Positions 8,152 to 17,246 are shown, numbered from the stretch's first letter. The stretch is 64,000 nt of DNA from Tyzzerella sp. (GCA_019415525.1 DXZA01000067.1:124001-188000), one strand, 5' to 3'. Program-made: numbers and translations. The notes: generated by a model not told the origin, from the letters alone.

Positions 8152-8655
8152 TTATCCTAAGAGCTTCTCTACGCTGATACCACGTAATCTAGCTACTTCT
8201 TCAGGAGTTTTTGTTTTGCTTAATCCCTCAATTGTAGCACTTACAACGTTTCTCTTGTTGTTTGAGCCTAAGGATTTTGTTCTGATATTTCTGATACCAG
8301 CAAGTTCAAGAACGGCACGAGCAGGACCACCTGCTATGATACCTGTACCTTCAACAGCTGTCATTAATAATACGCTTGCACTTCCGAACTGACCTGTAAT
8401 GTCGTGGTAAATGCTGTCTACGTCGTTTCTTTCAACGTAAATAAGGTTTTTCATAGCGTCCTCTTTACCTTTACGGATAGCATCTGGAATTTCTGATGCT
8501 TTTCCAAGTCCGCATCCAACGTGTCCGTTTTCGTCACCTACTACAACTAATGCAGCAAATCTGAAAGTACGTCCACCCTTAACAACCTTAGTTACACGGT
8601 TGATAGTAACTACTTTATCTTTAAGATCTAAAGTACTTGGATCGATTCTTTTCAC
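8152..8655 (-). CDS. rpsE: 30S ribosomal protein S5
   Basis: S5 helps form the mRNA entry site and affects decoding fidelity. The 167-residue product has the N-terminal dsRNA-binding domain (VVTINRVTKVVKGGRTFRFA) and the C-terminal domain with GTGIIAGGPARAVLELAGI. The start is GTG at 8655 with GGGAGG upstream. It lies between rplR and rpmD. Confidence 0.97.
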   Translation of the reverse strand: MKRIDPSTLDLKDKVVTINRVTKVVKGGRTFRFAALVVVGDENGHVGCGLGKASEIPDAIRKGKEDAMKNLIYVERNDVDSIYHDITGQFGSASVLLMTAVEGTGIIAGGPARAVLELAGIRNIRTKSLGSNNKRNVVSATIEGLSKTKTPEEVARLRGISVEKLLG

Positions 8656-8672
8656 TTTTCTTCCTCCCTGCC

Positions 8673-9041
8673 TTAGAATTTTAATCCGGCTTCTCTTGCT
8701 GCTTCAGCAAGTGCTTTGATTTTTCCATGGTATACGAAACCGCCACGGTCAAATACTACTTCAGTAATACCTTTTTCGATTGCTTTTTTAGCAATAGCTG
8801 TTCCAACAGCTTCTGCAGCAGCTACTGTTGATGTAAATTCAACTGTGCTAGCTATTTCAGATTCCATTGTTGATGCTGCAACTAATGTGTTACCGCAAAC
8901 ATCATCAATAATCTGAGCATACATATGTTTATTTGATCTAAAAACTGCCAATCTTGGTTTCTGTGCAGTACCGTTGATTTTATTACGAATTCTGTAATGA
9001 CGTTTGATACGGGCAGCCGCACGTGATGGCTTATTTATCAT
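8673..9041 (-). CDS. rplR: 50S ribosomal protein L18
   Basis: L18 binds 5S rRNA and carries it into the large subunit. The 122-residue product has RLAVFRSNKHMYAQIIDD in the first half and ends KIKALAEAAREAGLKF, as usual. Spacing to rpsE is 17 bp. A 105-bp gap separates it from rplF. Confidence 0.97.
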   Translation of the reverse strand: MINKPSRAAARIKRHYRIRNKINGTAQKPRLAVFRSNKHMYAQIIDDVCGNTLVAASTMESEIASTVEFTSTVAAAEAVGTAIAKKAIEKGITEVVFDRGGFVYHGKIKALAEAAREAGLKF

Positions 9042-9146
9042 ATGGATTTCACTCCTTTGCTCTTTCTTCTAAATTAGTCACTTTCTGATATAAATATATA
9101 AAAGTCTTATGCAGCAGCATTTGCATGCTGCATATTACGACTTAAA

Positions 9147-9689
9147 TTATTTCTTACCAGTCTTACCAACTTTACGTCTGATTGTTTCATCAGCATATTT
9201 GATACCTTTACCTTTGTAAGGTTCTGGTGGTCTTTTTGTTCTGATTTCAGCAGCAAACTGACCAACTTTTTCTTTATCGATACCTTTAACAGTGATTTTA
9301 TTCTGTCCTTCAAGAACTGTTTCAATTCCTTCTGGGTCTGTCATTTCAACAGGGTGTGAATAACCAAGTGTTAAAGTTAATTTTTTTCCTGATTTAGCAG
9401 CTCTGTAACCAACACCGTTGATTTCAAGAACTTTTTCGTATCCTTTAGTAACACCGATAACCATATTGTTAAGAAGTGTTCTTGTTAAGCCGTGTAATGC
9501 TTTGTGTCTTTTTAAATCGCTTGGTCTTGTAACAACAATCTGACCAGCTTCTACTGCGATGTTCATGTCATCAGCCATTTTACGAGTTAAAGTACCTTTA
9601 GGTCCTTTTACAGTAACAAGGTTACCTTCGCCAATTGTGATTTCAACACCAGCTGGTACCTCAACAGGTAATTTACCTATTCTTGACAT
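9147..9689 (-). CDS. rplF: 50S ribosomal protein L6
   Basis: L6 sits near the factor-binding site of the large subunit. The 180-residue product begins MSRIGKLPVEVPAGVEI and has the C-terminal signature PEPYKGKGIKYADE. The ATG at 9689 is preferred to an upstream GTG because AGGAGG lies 8 nt before it. It follows rpsH. Confidence 0.97.
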   Translation of the reverse strand: MSRIGKLPVEVPAGVEITIGEGNLVTVKGPKGTLTRKMADDMNIAVEAGQIVVTRPSDLKRHKALHGLTRTLLNNMVIGVTKGYEKVLEINGVGYRAAKSGKKLTLTLGYSHPVEMTDPEGIETVLEGQNKITVKGIDKEKVGQFAAEIRTKRPPEPYKGKGIKYADETIRRKVGKTGKK

Positions 9690-9730
9690 GTTCTGCACCT
9701 CCTGAATTTTCTATATATATTAATTATTAA

Positions 9731-10132
9731 TTACCAAATGAAAGCGATAACTTCGCCACCAACGCCAAGCTCTCTAGCTTCTTTGTCAGTCATAACGCCT
9801 TTGTTTGTAGAGATGATAGCTGTTCCAAGTCCACCAAGAACTTTTGGAAGTTCATCTTTACCAGCGAAAACTCTAAGACCAGGTTTAGAAATTCTCTTAA
9901 TACCTGTGATTACTTTTTCGTTTTTATCTTTACCATATTTTAATGAAATACGAAGTGTAGCTTTAACTCCGTCTTCAATAACTTCATATCCTTTAACATA
10001 ACCTTCGTTAGTTAATATATCAGCGATAGCCTTTTTCATCTTTGATGAAGGCACATCTACTGTGTCATGTTTTGCAGTATTGCCATTTCTGATTCTTGTG
10101 AGCATATCTGCGATTGGATCACTCATTGACAT
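9731..10132 (-). CDS. rpsH: 30S ribosomal protein S8
   Basis: S8 is a primary 16S-binding protein. The 133-residue product begins MSMSDPIADMLTRIRNGN and ends GVGGEVIAFIW. The first ATG, at 10132, has GGAGG at about 9 nt and is chosen over the second, which is two codons on. In other bacteria S8 represses the spc operon; no matching leader fold was verified here. Confidence 0.97.
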   Translation of the reverse strand: MSMSDPIADMLTRIRNGNTAKHDTVDVPSSKMKKAIADILTNEGYVKGYEVIEDGVKATLRISLKYGKDKNEKVITGIKRISKPGLRVFAGKDELPKVLGGLGTAIISTNKGVMTDKEARELGVGGEVIAFIW

Positions 10133-10152
10133 TTGTGTTGTCCTCCTTTCGT

Positions 10153-10338
10153 TTACCAGCTAGCTTTCTTTACTCCCGGAATCTGTCCTTTGTAAGCTAA
10201 TTCACGGAAGCAAATACGGCATATTCCATACTTTCTGAGTACAGCGTGTGGTCTACCACATACTCTACAACGTGTGTAAGCTCTTGTTGAGAACTTAGGT
10301 GCTCTCTGCTGCTTAACAACCATTGACTTTTTAGCCAT
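10153..10338 (-). CDS. rpsZ: 30S ribosomal protein S14, zinc-binding type Z
   Basis: A 61-residue short S14. Four cysteines (24, 27, 40, 43) in CRVCGRPH and CRICFREL form the zinc ribbon, which distinguishes this form from the longer zinc-free S14. It acts late in 30S head assembly. It lies between rplE and rpsH. Confidence 0.97.
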   Translation of the reverse strand: MAKKSMVVKQQRAPKFSTRAYTRCRVCGRPHAVLRKYGICRICFRELAYKGQIPGVKKASW

Positions 10339-10352
10339 ATCTATTCCCTCCC

Positions 10353-10892
10353 TTATTTTGCGAATGGCATTCCGAATAATCTTAATAATTCTCTTGCTTC
10401 TTCATCAGTATTAGCTGTTGTAACGAAAACAACGTCCATACCTCTGATTTTGTCTACTTTATCGTATTCGATTTCAGGGAAGATAAGCTGTTCTTTAATA
10501 CCCATTGTGTAGTTTCCTCTTCCGTCGAAAGAGTTAGCTTTTACACCTCTAAAGTCACGTACACGTGGAAGTGCGATGTTGATAAGTCTATCAGCAAATT
10601 CGTACATTCTATCTCCACGAAGAGTAACTTTACATCCGATTGGCATACCTTCACGAAGTTTGAAAGCAGCTACTGATTTTTTAGCTCTTGTGATTACAGG
10701 TTTCTGACCTGAGATTATTGTAAGGTCTTTAACAGCTCCGTCAAGAACCTTTGCATTTTCTTTAGCTTCACCAACACCCATGTTGATTATGATTTTTTCG
10801 AGTTTTGGCACAGCCATTTTATTTGTATATGAAAACTTTTTAGTCATTCCGTCCATAACTTCTGTTTCATAGAATTCTCTTAATCTGTTCAT
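10353..10892 (-). CDS. rplE: 50S ribosomal protein L5
   Basis: L5 binds 5S rRNA and forms bridge B1b. The product (179 residues) contains KLEKIIINMGVGEAKENAKV, and its end reads TANTDEEARELLRLFGMPF. Two adjacent ATG codons are possible; the second, at 10892, has the better spacing to GGAGGT. It lies between rplX and rpsZ. Confidence 0.97.
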   Translation of the reverse strand: MNRLREFYETEVMDGMTKKFSYTNKMAVPKLEKIIINMGVGEAKENAKVLDGAVKDLTIISGQKPVITRAKKSVAAFKLREGMPIGCKVTLRGDRMYEFADRLINIALPRVRDFRGVKANSFDGRGNYTMGIKEQLIFPEIEYDKVDKIRGMDVVFVTTANTDEEARELLRLFGMPFAK

Positions 10893-10915
10893 CATTTACC
10901 TCCTTTCACAGGTTA

Positions 10916-11224
10916 TTAGTCGATAATTTCGCCTGTCTTTTTAGCAATTCTTACTTTTTTTCCGTCTTTGATTACAGCACCAAGTCTTGTTGCTTTTCCG
11001 TTATGAAGATACATAACGTTTGATGCGTGAATGTAACCTTCTTTAGTCACGATACCACCCTGCTGATTCATAGCGTTTGGTTTAACGTGTTTTGTTATCA
11101 TGTTGATACCTTCAACGATAACTTTGTTGTTTTTTCTATCTACAACGAGGATTTTTCCCTCTTTACCTTTATCTTTACCAGCGATAACAACAACATTGTC
11201 GCCTTTTTTTAATCTCATTGACAC
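10916..11224 (-). CDS. rplX: 50S ribosomal protein L24
   Basis: L24 starts large-subunit assembly and carries a KOW domain (KKGDNVVVIAGKDKGKEGKI). The GTG at 11224, giving MSMRLKKGD, is chosen because GGAGG is 8 nt upstream; an ATG two codons later and a longer frame to 11239 are alternatives. The product is 102 residues. Spacing to rplN is 14 bp. Confidence 0.95.
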   Translation of the reverse strand: MSMRLKKGDNVVVIAGKDKGKEGKILVVDRKNNKVIVEGINMITKHVKPNAMNQQGGIVTKEGYIHASNVMYLHNGKATRLGAVIKDGKKVRIAKKTGEIID

Positions 11225-11238
11225 CCGAAACACCTCCA

Positions 11239-11607
11239 TTATAATACTTCAGGAGCAAGAGATAAAATTTTCATGAAATGTTTTTCTCTAAGCTCTCTGG
11301 CTACTGGTCCGAATATACGAGTACCTCTTGGGTTTTTGTCATCTTTGATTATAACCGCTGCGTTTTCATCAAATCTGATGTAGCTTCCGTCAGCTCTTCT
11401 TACTCTCTGTACTGTTCTAACTACAACTGCTTTAACAACGTCACCTTTTTTAACAACTCCGCCAGGTGTTGCGTCTTTAACTGCAGCTACTATTATATCG
11501 CCAACTCCTGCATATCTTCTTGTAGAACCACCAAGTACTCTGATGCAAAGGAGTTCTTTTGCTCCTGAATTGTCTGCTACTTTTAATCTGGTTTCCTGCT
11601 GAACCAT
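11239..11607 (-). CDS. rplN: 50S ribosomal protein L14
   Basis: L14 lies at the subunit interface. The 122-residue product starts MVQQETRLKVADNSGAKELL and has GGVVKKGDVVKAVVVRT and GTRIFGPVARELR, all conserved. It lies between rpsQ and rplX with the usual order. Confidence 0.98.
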   Translation of the reverse strand: MVQQETRLKVADNSGAKELLCIRVLGGSTRRYAGVGDIIVAAVKDATPGGVVKKGDVVKAVVVRTVQRVRRADGSYIRFDENAAVIIKDDKNPRGTRIFGPVARELREKHFMKILSLAPEVL

Positions 11608-11636
11608 ACTTGATTGCCTCCTTTCGTAACAGCTTA

Positions 11637-11894
11637 TTATTTAGCTTTTTCTACGATTGAAACAAGTCTCCATCTTTTATCTTTTGATAATGGTCTTGTT
11701 TCCATAACTTTTACTCTGTCGCCTACGTGACACTCATTGTTTTCATCATGAGCTTTAAGTTTATATGTTCTGTTTACGATTTTTCCATATAAAGGATGTT
11801 TTACTTTATCTTCAACAGCAACAACGATTGTTTTATCCATCTTGTCGCTTACTACTCTACCAACTCTAGTCTTACGAAGATTTCTTTCTTCCAC
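11637..11894 (-). CDS. rpsQ: 30S ribosomal protein S17
   Basis: S17 is an OB-fold primary 16S-binding protein. The 85-residue product starts MEERNLRKTRVGRVVSDKMD and has the family signature VGDRVKVMETRPLSKDKRWR. It lies between rpmC and rplN. Confidence 0.98.
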   Translation of the reverse strand: MEERNLRKTRVGRVVSDKMDKTIVVAVEDKVKHPLYGKIVNRTYKLKAHDENNECHVGDRVKVMETRPLSKDKRWRLVSIVEKAK

Positions 11895-11926
11895 GAGGTG
11901 TGCCTCCTTTCACTGACTATTAGAAA

Positions 11927-12136
11927 TTATTCAGCTGTTCTCTGATTCTGTGTAATAACAGTCTGAATTCTTGCTATATTTTTACGAACTTCCTTGATTC
12001 TTGCAGTATTATCCAACTGATTTGTTGCGTTCTGGAATCTTAAGTTGAATAATTCTTTCTTTGCAGAAACAAGGTCTTTATTTAATTCATCAATTGATTT
12101 TGCTCTTAAGTCCTTAACGTAACCTTTAGTTTTCAC
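11927..12136 (-). CDS. rpmC: 50S ribosomal protein L29
   Basis: A helical protein at the exit tunnel that docks trigger factor and SRP. The product (69 residues) contains KKELFNLRFQNATNQLDNT, a strong family block. The GTG at 12136 fits the family start (MKTKG) and has AAGGTG 6 nt upstream; another GTG at 12145 is possible. The start overlaps the end of rplP by 11 bp, so the two are probably translationally coupled. Confidence 0.95.
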   Translation of the reverse strand: MKTKGYVKDLRAKSIDELNKDLVSAKKELFNLRFQNATNQLDNTARIKEVRKNIARIQTVITQNQRTAE

Positions 12137-12572
12137 TGCTTTCACCTTCCATTTCCGCCTGCTGTTCTGCTTTGGAAACTATTTTACATTTGATTGGCAA
12201 CTTGTGGATAGCAAGTCTTAAAGCCTCTCTAGCTGTTTCCTCTGCAACTCCGCCGATTTCAAACATTACTCTGCCAGGTTTTACTACTGCTACCCAGTAT
12301 TCTGGTGTTCCTTTACCAGAACCCATACGAGTTTCAGCAGGTTTTGATGTGATTGGTTTGTCTGGGAAAATTTTAATCCAAACTTTACCACCACGTTTGA
12401 TATATCTTGTCATAGCGATACGGGCTGCTTCAATCTGGTTTGATGTTACCCAGCTTGGCTCAAGAGCCTGAATACCGAAATCACCATATGTTACCTTATT
12501 TCCTCTGAGGGCTTTTCCTTTCATTCTGCCTCTCATCTGTTTACGTCTTTTAACTCTTTTTGGCATTAACAT
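12126..12572 (-). CDS. rplP: 50S ribosomal protein L16
   Basis: L16 positions tRNA in the A site. The 148-residue product starts MLMPKRVKRRKQMRGRMKGK and contains GKGTPEYWVAVVKPGRVMFE. Its ribosome binding site lies inside the end of rpsC, and its C-terminal extension (EQQAEMEGESSEN) overlaps rpmC. Confidence 0.98.
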   Translation of the reverse strand: MLMPKRVKRRKQMRGRMKGKALRGNKVTYGDFGIQALEPSWVTSNQIEAARIAMTRYIKRGGKVWIKIFPDKPITSKPAETRMGSGKGTPEYWVAVVKPGRVMFEIGGVAEETAREALRLAIHKLPIKCKIVSKAEQQAEMEGESSEN

Positions 12573-12574
12573 GA

Positions 12575-13234
12575 TTACTCAGCTCCTCCTTCCTTTTTAG
12601 CTGTTTTAACAGGAAGAACCTCACCTTTGTAAATCCAAACTTTTACGCCAAGCTTTCCGTATGTTGTGTCAGCTTCTGCAAATCCGTAATCGATATCTGC
12701 ACGTAATGTCTGAAGTGGAATAGTTCCATCGTGGTAAGTTTCTGTTCTTGCCATATCAGCACCGCCTAAACGTCCTGAAACAGCTGTTTTGATACCTTTA
12801 GCACCAAATTTCATTGTTCTTCCCATAGCCTGCTTCATAGCACGACGGAAAGTAACACGGTTTTCAAGCTGTAAAGCAATGTTTTCAGCTACTAACTGAG
12901 CATCAAGCTCTGGTCTTTTGATTTCTTCAACGTTTATAGCAACGTTCTGTTTTGTTAATTTCTGAACTTCTGATTTAAGTTCTTCAATTGCAGCACCGTT
13001 TCTACCGATAACGATACCTGGTTTTGCTGTATTTACAGTAACTTTAACTCTGTCTGCTGTTCTTTCGATAGCGATTTTAGAAACACCAGCTGTGTAAAGT
13101 TTCTTTTTAATATATTCTCTTATTTTAACATCTTCAACTAAGTAGTTAGCAAATTCTTTTTCAGCATACCATTTTGTATCCCAGTCTTTGATAATGCCAA
13201 CTCTTAAGCCATGTGGATTAACTTTCTGTCCCAT
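12575..13234 (-). CDS. rpsC: 30S ribosomal protein S3
   Basis: S3 forms part of the mRNA entry helicase. The 219-residue product starts MGQKVNPHGLRVGIIKDWDT. The KH domain includes GIVIGRNGAAIEELKSEVQK and the C-terminal domain has GRLGGADMARTETYHDGTIP. It lies between rplV and rplP. Confidence 0.98.
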   Translation of the reverse strand: MGQKVNPHGLRVGIIKDWDTKWYAEKEFANYLVEDVKIREYIKKKLYTAGVSKIAIERTADRVKVTVNTAKPGIVIGRNGAAIEELKSEVQKLTKQNVAINVEEIKRPELDAQLVAENIALQLENRVTFRRAMKQAMGRTMKFGAKGIKTAVSGRLGGADMARTETYHDGTIPLQTLRADIDYGFAEADTTYGKLGVKVWIYKGEVLPVKTAKKEGGAE

Positions 13235-13245
13235 TTCGTACCTCC

Positions 13246-13635
13246 TTATCTCTCATTGAGGATTATGGATATATGACTGCTTCTTTTTAAGATTCTATAT
13301 GCTCTACCCTGTGCTCTTGGGCGGATTCTTTTCATTGTAGGACCCTGTCCTGCTATTACTTCTTCAACATATAATTTGCTGACATCCATACCTAAATTAT
13401 TTTCTGCATTTGCTACTGCTGATTTTAATACTTTTCCGATTATATCTGCTGCAACTCTTGGAGAGTAGTTTAACATAGCTGCTGCTGTAACTACGTCTTT
13501 ACCCTTAATCTGGTCTAAAACGATTTTAGCCTTTGAAGCAGGAATTCCAACATATTTGGCTGTTGCCTGTGGGCGTTTGTCCTTAGTTGCTATATTTCTT
13601 TCCTTTTTAATTTGGCTTCTATGTCCTTTTGCCAT
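13246..13635 (-). CDS. rplV: 50S ribosomal protein L22
   Basis: L22 lines the exit tunnel; its beta-hairpin is the site of some macrolide-resistance changes. The 129-residue product has TAKYVGIPASKAKIVLDQIK and the hairpin region GQGPTMKRIRPRAQGRAYRI. The extreme N-terminus is slightly extended and basic. It lies between rpsS and rpsC. Confidence 0.97.
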   Translation of the reverse strand: MAKGHRSQIKKERNIATKDKRPQATAKYVGIPASKAKIVLDQIKGKDVVTAAAMLNYSPRVAADIIGKVLKSAVANAENNLGMDVSKLYVEEVIAGQGPTMKRIRPRAQGRAYRILKRSSHISIILNER

Positions 13636-13663
13636 GAACGAAACCTCCTTCCAATAAATCTAA

Positions 13664-13948
13664 TTAACGAACTCTTGATTTCTTTTCTGCGTCTTTTCCG
13701 TGACCTCTGTAAGTTCTTGTTAAAGCGAACTCACCAAGTTTGTGTCCAACCATATCTTCTGTTATATATACAGGCACATGTTTTCTACCGTCATGAACAG
13801 CGATAGTGTGTCCGATGAATTCTGGGAAAATTGTTGAGCGGCGTGACCAAGTTTTAACAACTTCTTTTTTGTTGTCAGCGTTTAACGCATCGATTTTCTT
13901 TAAAAGATGGTCATCTGCGAAAGCTCCCTTTTTGAGTGATCTACCCAT
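13664..13948 (-). CDS. rpsS: 30S ribosomal protein S19
   Basis: S19 forms the head of the small subunit with S13. The 94-residue product starts MGRSLKKGAFADDHLLKKID and contains TIAVHDGRKHVPVYITEDM. It lies between rplB and rplV. Confidence 0.98.
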   Translation of the reverse strand: MGRSLKKGAFADDHLLKKIDALNADNKKEVVKTWSRRSTIFPEFIGHTIAVHDGRKHVPVYITEDMVGHKLGEFALTRTYRGHGKDAEKKSRVR

Positions 13949-14013
13949 TTTCTAGTCCTCCTTTTACCTTTAATGCGACCTATGCCGCTATACGAAAACA
14001 AGCTTTTTCAATA

Positions 14014-14844
14014 TTACTTATCTCTTCTTCTGATGATAAGTTTGTTTGAAGCTTTGTGTTTATTTCTTGTTTTATAACCCATAGCTGGTTTACCCCAAGG
14101 TGTCATTGGAGATGGGCGTCCGATAGGTGCTCTACCTTCACCACCACCGTGTGGATGGTCGTTAGGGTTCATTACAGAACCTCTTACTGTAGGTCTGATA
14201 CCCATATGACGTTTTCTACCTGCTTTACCAATGTGGATAAGTTCATTATCAATGTTACCAACCTGACCGATCGTAGCTCTACAGTCGATAGGAAGTAATC
14301 TCATTTCGCCTGAAGGTAATTTTACTGTAGCGTATTTTCCTTCTTTAGCCATAAGCTGTGCAACGTTACCAGCTGAACGAACAAGCTGAGCACCTTTACC
14401 AACTTTCATTTCGATGTTGTGGATGCTTGCACCAACAGGAATATTTCTCATTGGAAGAGCATTACCTGTTCTAACTTCTGCGTCTGGACCACTCATTACA
14501 GTATCGCCTACTTTTAAACCGTAAGGTGCGATAATGTATGATTTTGTACCATCAGCATATACGATAAGAGCAATGTTTGCTGTTCTGTTTGGATCGTATT
14601 CAATAGCTGTTACTTTTGCTGGAATACCGTCTTTATTACGTTTAAAGTCGATAATTCTGTATTTGATTTTAGCTCCGCCGCCTTTATGACGAACAGTTAT
14701 TTTACCCTGATTATTTCTACCTGAATTTTTCTTTAAATGAATTACTAATGATTTTTCAGGTGTGGATTTTGTAATTTCATCAAATGCTGACACTGTCATG
14801 TGTCTTCTGGAAGGTGTATAAGGCTTATATCTTTTAATGCCCAT
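14014..14844 (-). CDS. rplB: 50S ribosomal protein L2
   Basis: L2 is needed for subunit joining and peptidyl transfer. The 276-residue product starts MGIKRYKPYTPSRRHMTVSA and has GRKRHMGIRPTVRGSVMNP and HPHGGGEGRAPIGRPSP, which includes the conserved histidine. The ATG at 14844 has AAGGAG 8 nt upstream, so the in-frame GTG nine bases earlier is not used. Confidence 0.98.
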   Translation of the reverse strand: MGIKRYKPYTPSRRHMTVSAFDEITKSTPEKSLVIHLKKNSGRNNQGKITVRHKGGGAKIKYRIIDFKRNKDGIPAKVTAIEYDPNRTANIALIVYADGTKSYIIAPYGLKVGDTVMSGPDAEVRTGNALPMRNIPVGASIHNIEMKVGKGAQLVRSAGNVAQLMAKEGKYATVKLPSGEMRLLPIDCRATIGQVGNIDNELIHIGKAGRKRHMGIRPTVRGSVMNPNDHPHGGGEGRAPIGRPSPMTPWGKPAMGYKTRNKHKASNKLIIRRRDK

Positions 14845-14923
14845 GTGTTCCACTCCTTTCGATTCGTTTTCAAATATATTCTACACACAGCCGTGTGTTT
14901 TACTCATTGTTTCAAAAAATTAA

Positions 14924-15223
14924 TTACATACCCTGGAAGATTTCGATATCTTTGCTGTCTGCTGTAAGTTTTACGATAGCTTTTTTGTATTTAGCTGTTT
15001 TACCCCAGATCATACCTCTTCTTTTTGGTTTTCCTGAGTAGTTCATTGTATTTACAGATGCAACTTTAGCTCCGTCGAACATTTTTTCAACTGCATCTTT
15101 AATCATAGTTTTGTTAGCTTCTGGATGAACGAGGAAAGTATATTTCTTTTCGTCCATAATTGACATACTGTTTTCAGTGATAACAGGTTTGAGTATTACG
15201 TCATAATATTTAAGATCTGCCAT
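14924..15223 (-). CDS. rplW: 50S ribosomal protein L23
   Basis: L23 docks trigger factor and SRP at the tunnel exit. The 99-residue product has DVILKPVITENSMSIMDEKK and RRGMIWGKTAKYKKAIVKL. Its ATG overlaps the rplD stop codon (TAATG), which suggests coupled translation. Confidence 0.97.
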   Translation of the reverse strand: MADLKYYDVILKPVITENSMSIMDEKKYTFLVHPEANKTMIKDAVEKMFDGAKVASVNTMNYSGKPKRRGMIWGKTAKYKKAIVKLTADSKDIEIFQGM

Positions 15224-15843
15224 TATGCGTACACCTCCTCGATTTTAGCTACAGCATCTTTTGTAACTACAAGTGTATTGTATTTTAATAAATCATATAC
15301 ATTGATTGTACTTACAGAAGCTGTTTTAACGCCTTCTATGTTTCTAGCTGAAAGCATAACGTTTTTGTTAACACCGTCCATTACGATAAGAGCTTTTTCA
15401 GCTTTGATGTTTCCTAAAACATTAACCATAGCTTTTGTTTTAACTTCGTCTAATTTTAATTCATCTAAAACGATGATGCTGTTTTCAGCAACTTTTGTTG
15501 AAAGAGCTGATTTAAGAGCAAGTCTTTTAACTTTTTTGTTAAGTTTGAAAGAGTAATCTCTTGGCTTTGGAGCGAATACTACGCCACCGCCAGTCCACTG
15601 TGGAGCACGGATTGAACCCTGTCTAGCATGACCTGTTCCTTTCTGTCTCCAAGGCTTTCTACCGCCGCCTCTGACTTCTGCACGAGTTTTAGCACTCTGT
15701 GTGCCCTGTCTCTGGTTAGCAAGGTACTGTACTACTGCCATATGCATAGCATGTTCACTTGCTTCTAATCCGAAAATGTCGTCGTTAAGGTCGATTGTAC
15801 CAACCTGCTCGCCGTTCATGTTATATAATGCAACATTTGCCAT
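15223..15843 (-). CDS. rplD: 50S ribosomal protein L4
   Basis: L4 lines the exit tunnel and in Proteobacteria regulates the S10 operon. The 206-residue product contains GGGRKPWRQKGTGHARQGSI, the tunnel loop region, and RLALKSALSTKVAENSIIVL. It lies between rplC and rplW. Confidence 0.97.
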   Translation of the reverse strand: MANVALYNMNGEQVGTIDLNDDIFGLEASEHAMHMAVVQYLANQRQGTQSAKTRAEVRGGGRKPWRQKGTGHARQGSIRAPQWTGGGVVFAPKPRDYSFKLNKKVKRLALKSALSTKVAENSIIVLDELKLDEVKTKAMVNVLGNIKAEKALIVMDGVNKNVMLSARNIEGVKTASVSTINVYDLLKYNTLVVTKDAVAKIEEVYA

Positions 15844-15870
15844 GTGTGTTATCCTCCTTTCGTAAAGAAA

Positions 15871-16500
15871 TTAAGCCTTTACGCTGTCTTTAATTACTAA
15901 GATTGAACCTTTTGGTCCTGGAACAGCACCCTTAACAAGGATAATGTTCTTTTCTGCATCAGCACGTACAATTTCAAGATTCTGAATTGTAACGTTAACG
16001 TGACCCATATGTCCAGGCATTTTTTTACCTTTTTTAACACGACCTGGTGTAGTACCTGATGACATAGAACCTACAACTCTGTGTGATTTAGAACCGTGGC
16101 CCATAGGTCCTCTCTGTGCATTGTATCTTTTGATTGTTGACTGGAATCCTTTACCTTTTGTGATACCGCTAACGTCAACTTTATCTCCTGCAGCAAATAC
16201 GTCTGCTTTAATTTCTGCACCTACTTCATAGTTTTCAGCATCTTCAAGTCTGAATTCTTTTAAGTATCTTTTTGCAGTAACACCAGCTTTGTCAAAATGA
16301 CCTTTTTCTGGTTTGTTAACAAGTTTTTCTCTTATTTCTGTGTAACCAACCTGAATAGCAGCGTATCCGTCGTTTTCTACTGTTTTCTTCTGAACAACAA
16401 CGCATGGACCTGCTTCAAGAACTGTTACTGGAACGAAAACACCGTTATCTGTGAAAACCTGTGTCATTCCAACTTTTTTTGCCATAATAGCTTTTTTCAT
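15871..16500 (-). CDS. rplC: 50S ribosomal protein L3
   Basis: L3 approaches the peptidyl transferase centre. The 209-residue product starts MKKAIMAKKVGMTQVFTDNG and has the signature GITKGKGFQSTIKRYNAQRG followed by GSMSSGTTPGRVKKGKKMPG. A 156-bp gap, unusually large for this operon, separates it from rpsJ; nothing recognisable was seen in the gap. Confidence 0.98.
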   Translation of the reverse strand: MKKAIMAKKVGMTQVFTDNGVFVPVTVLEAGPCVVVQKKTVENDGYAAIQVGYTEIREKLVNKPEKGHFDKAGVTAKRYLKEFRLEDAENYEVGAEIKADVFAAGDKVDVSGITKGKGFQSTIKRYNAQRGPMGHGSKSHRVVGSMSSGTTPGRVKKGKKMPGHMGHVNVTIQNLEIVRADAEKNIILVKGAVPGPKGSILVIKDSVKA

Positions 16501-16656
16501 TCTCTTGCACCTCCTGATTTTCTACAGCGGATTGCCCTTCTCGAAATAAATTTCTTACGGGTAATCATTCTAGTTTAATATAAGTTGCGTTGGTGTGTTT
16601 CCCTTATATAAACCATTTTTTTTGGATAAATTCCTAATTTGTTGTACTTTTTTTTA

Positions 16657-16968
16657 TTACATAAGTTTTAATGTGATATCAACACCAGCTGGTAAGTCAA
16701 GACGGCTTAAAGCGTCAACTGTTTTAGCGTTTGGTGTAAGAATATCAATAAGTCTCTTATGTGTTCTCATTTCGAACTGCTCTCTAGAGTCTTTGTATTT
16801 GTGTACAGCTCTTAAGATTGTAACTACTTCCTTTTTAGTTGGAAGTGGAATAGGTCCACTTATCTGAGCACCTGTTTTCTTTGCAGTTTCGATTATCTGA
16901 ACTGCTGACTGATCGATTAACTTATGATCATACGCTTTGAGACTGATTCTGATTTTCTGATTTGCCAT
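16657..16968 (-). CDS. rpsJ: 30S ribosomal protein S10
   Basis: S10 is a head protein and the NusE subunit of antitermination complexes. The 103-residue product starts MANQKIRISLKAYDHKLIDQ and has SGPIPLPTKKEVVTILRA. The ATG at 16968 has GGAGGGG upstream; longer frames have no ribosome binding site. It is the first gene of the long operon and follows a leader of about 240 nt. Confidence 0.98.
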   Translation of the reverse strand: MANQKIRISLKAYDHKLIDQSAVQIIETAKKTGAQISGPIPLPTKKEVVTILRAVHKYKDSREQFEMRTHKRLIDILTPNAKTVDALSRLDLPAGVDITLKLM

Positions 16969-17211
16969 AAAAAAAAGTCCCCTCCTTTTCGCACTTAATA
17001 ATTTCAGTACGACAAGTGGTGACTGCACACTTATCCGGGTGTATCTACGCACTTATAGACACACTCATCGCCCCAATGACGATTTTCTACCCTTATATTC
17101 TGTACAGTGACCTTGTCGCCCGGTTTCTTGAACTGGACATCGCTCCGCAGAAAAACCTAAATCACTATGTAATTTAGCAACCTTCTGTTTCTTCGCTCTT
17201 ATGTCACAACA
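16969..17211 (-). other. Leader of the S10 operon
   Basis: About 240 transcribed bases between the promoter and rpsJ, clearly higher in GC than the surrounding intergenic DNA. It contains several short complementary segments, consistent with a structured mRNA leader. Ribosomal operons are often autoregulated through such leaders, but no known fold was recognised by eye. No ORF is seen. Confidence 0.5.
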
Positions 17212-17217
17212 TAAATG

Positions 17218-17246
17218 ATTATACACTATAACTTTAACTTTGGCAA
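17218..17246 (-). promoter_or_regulatory. Sigma-A promoter of the S10-spc-alpha operon
   Basis: On the minus strand TTGCCA and TATAAT are separated by exactly 17 nt. The -10 is a perfect match. Transcription would start near 17211, giving a leader of about 240 nt to rpsJ. Upstream (17250-17480) is very A+T-rich, with runs of A and T that could act as an UP element. Confidence 0.85.
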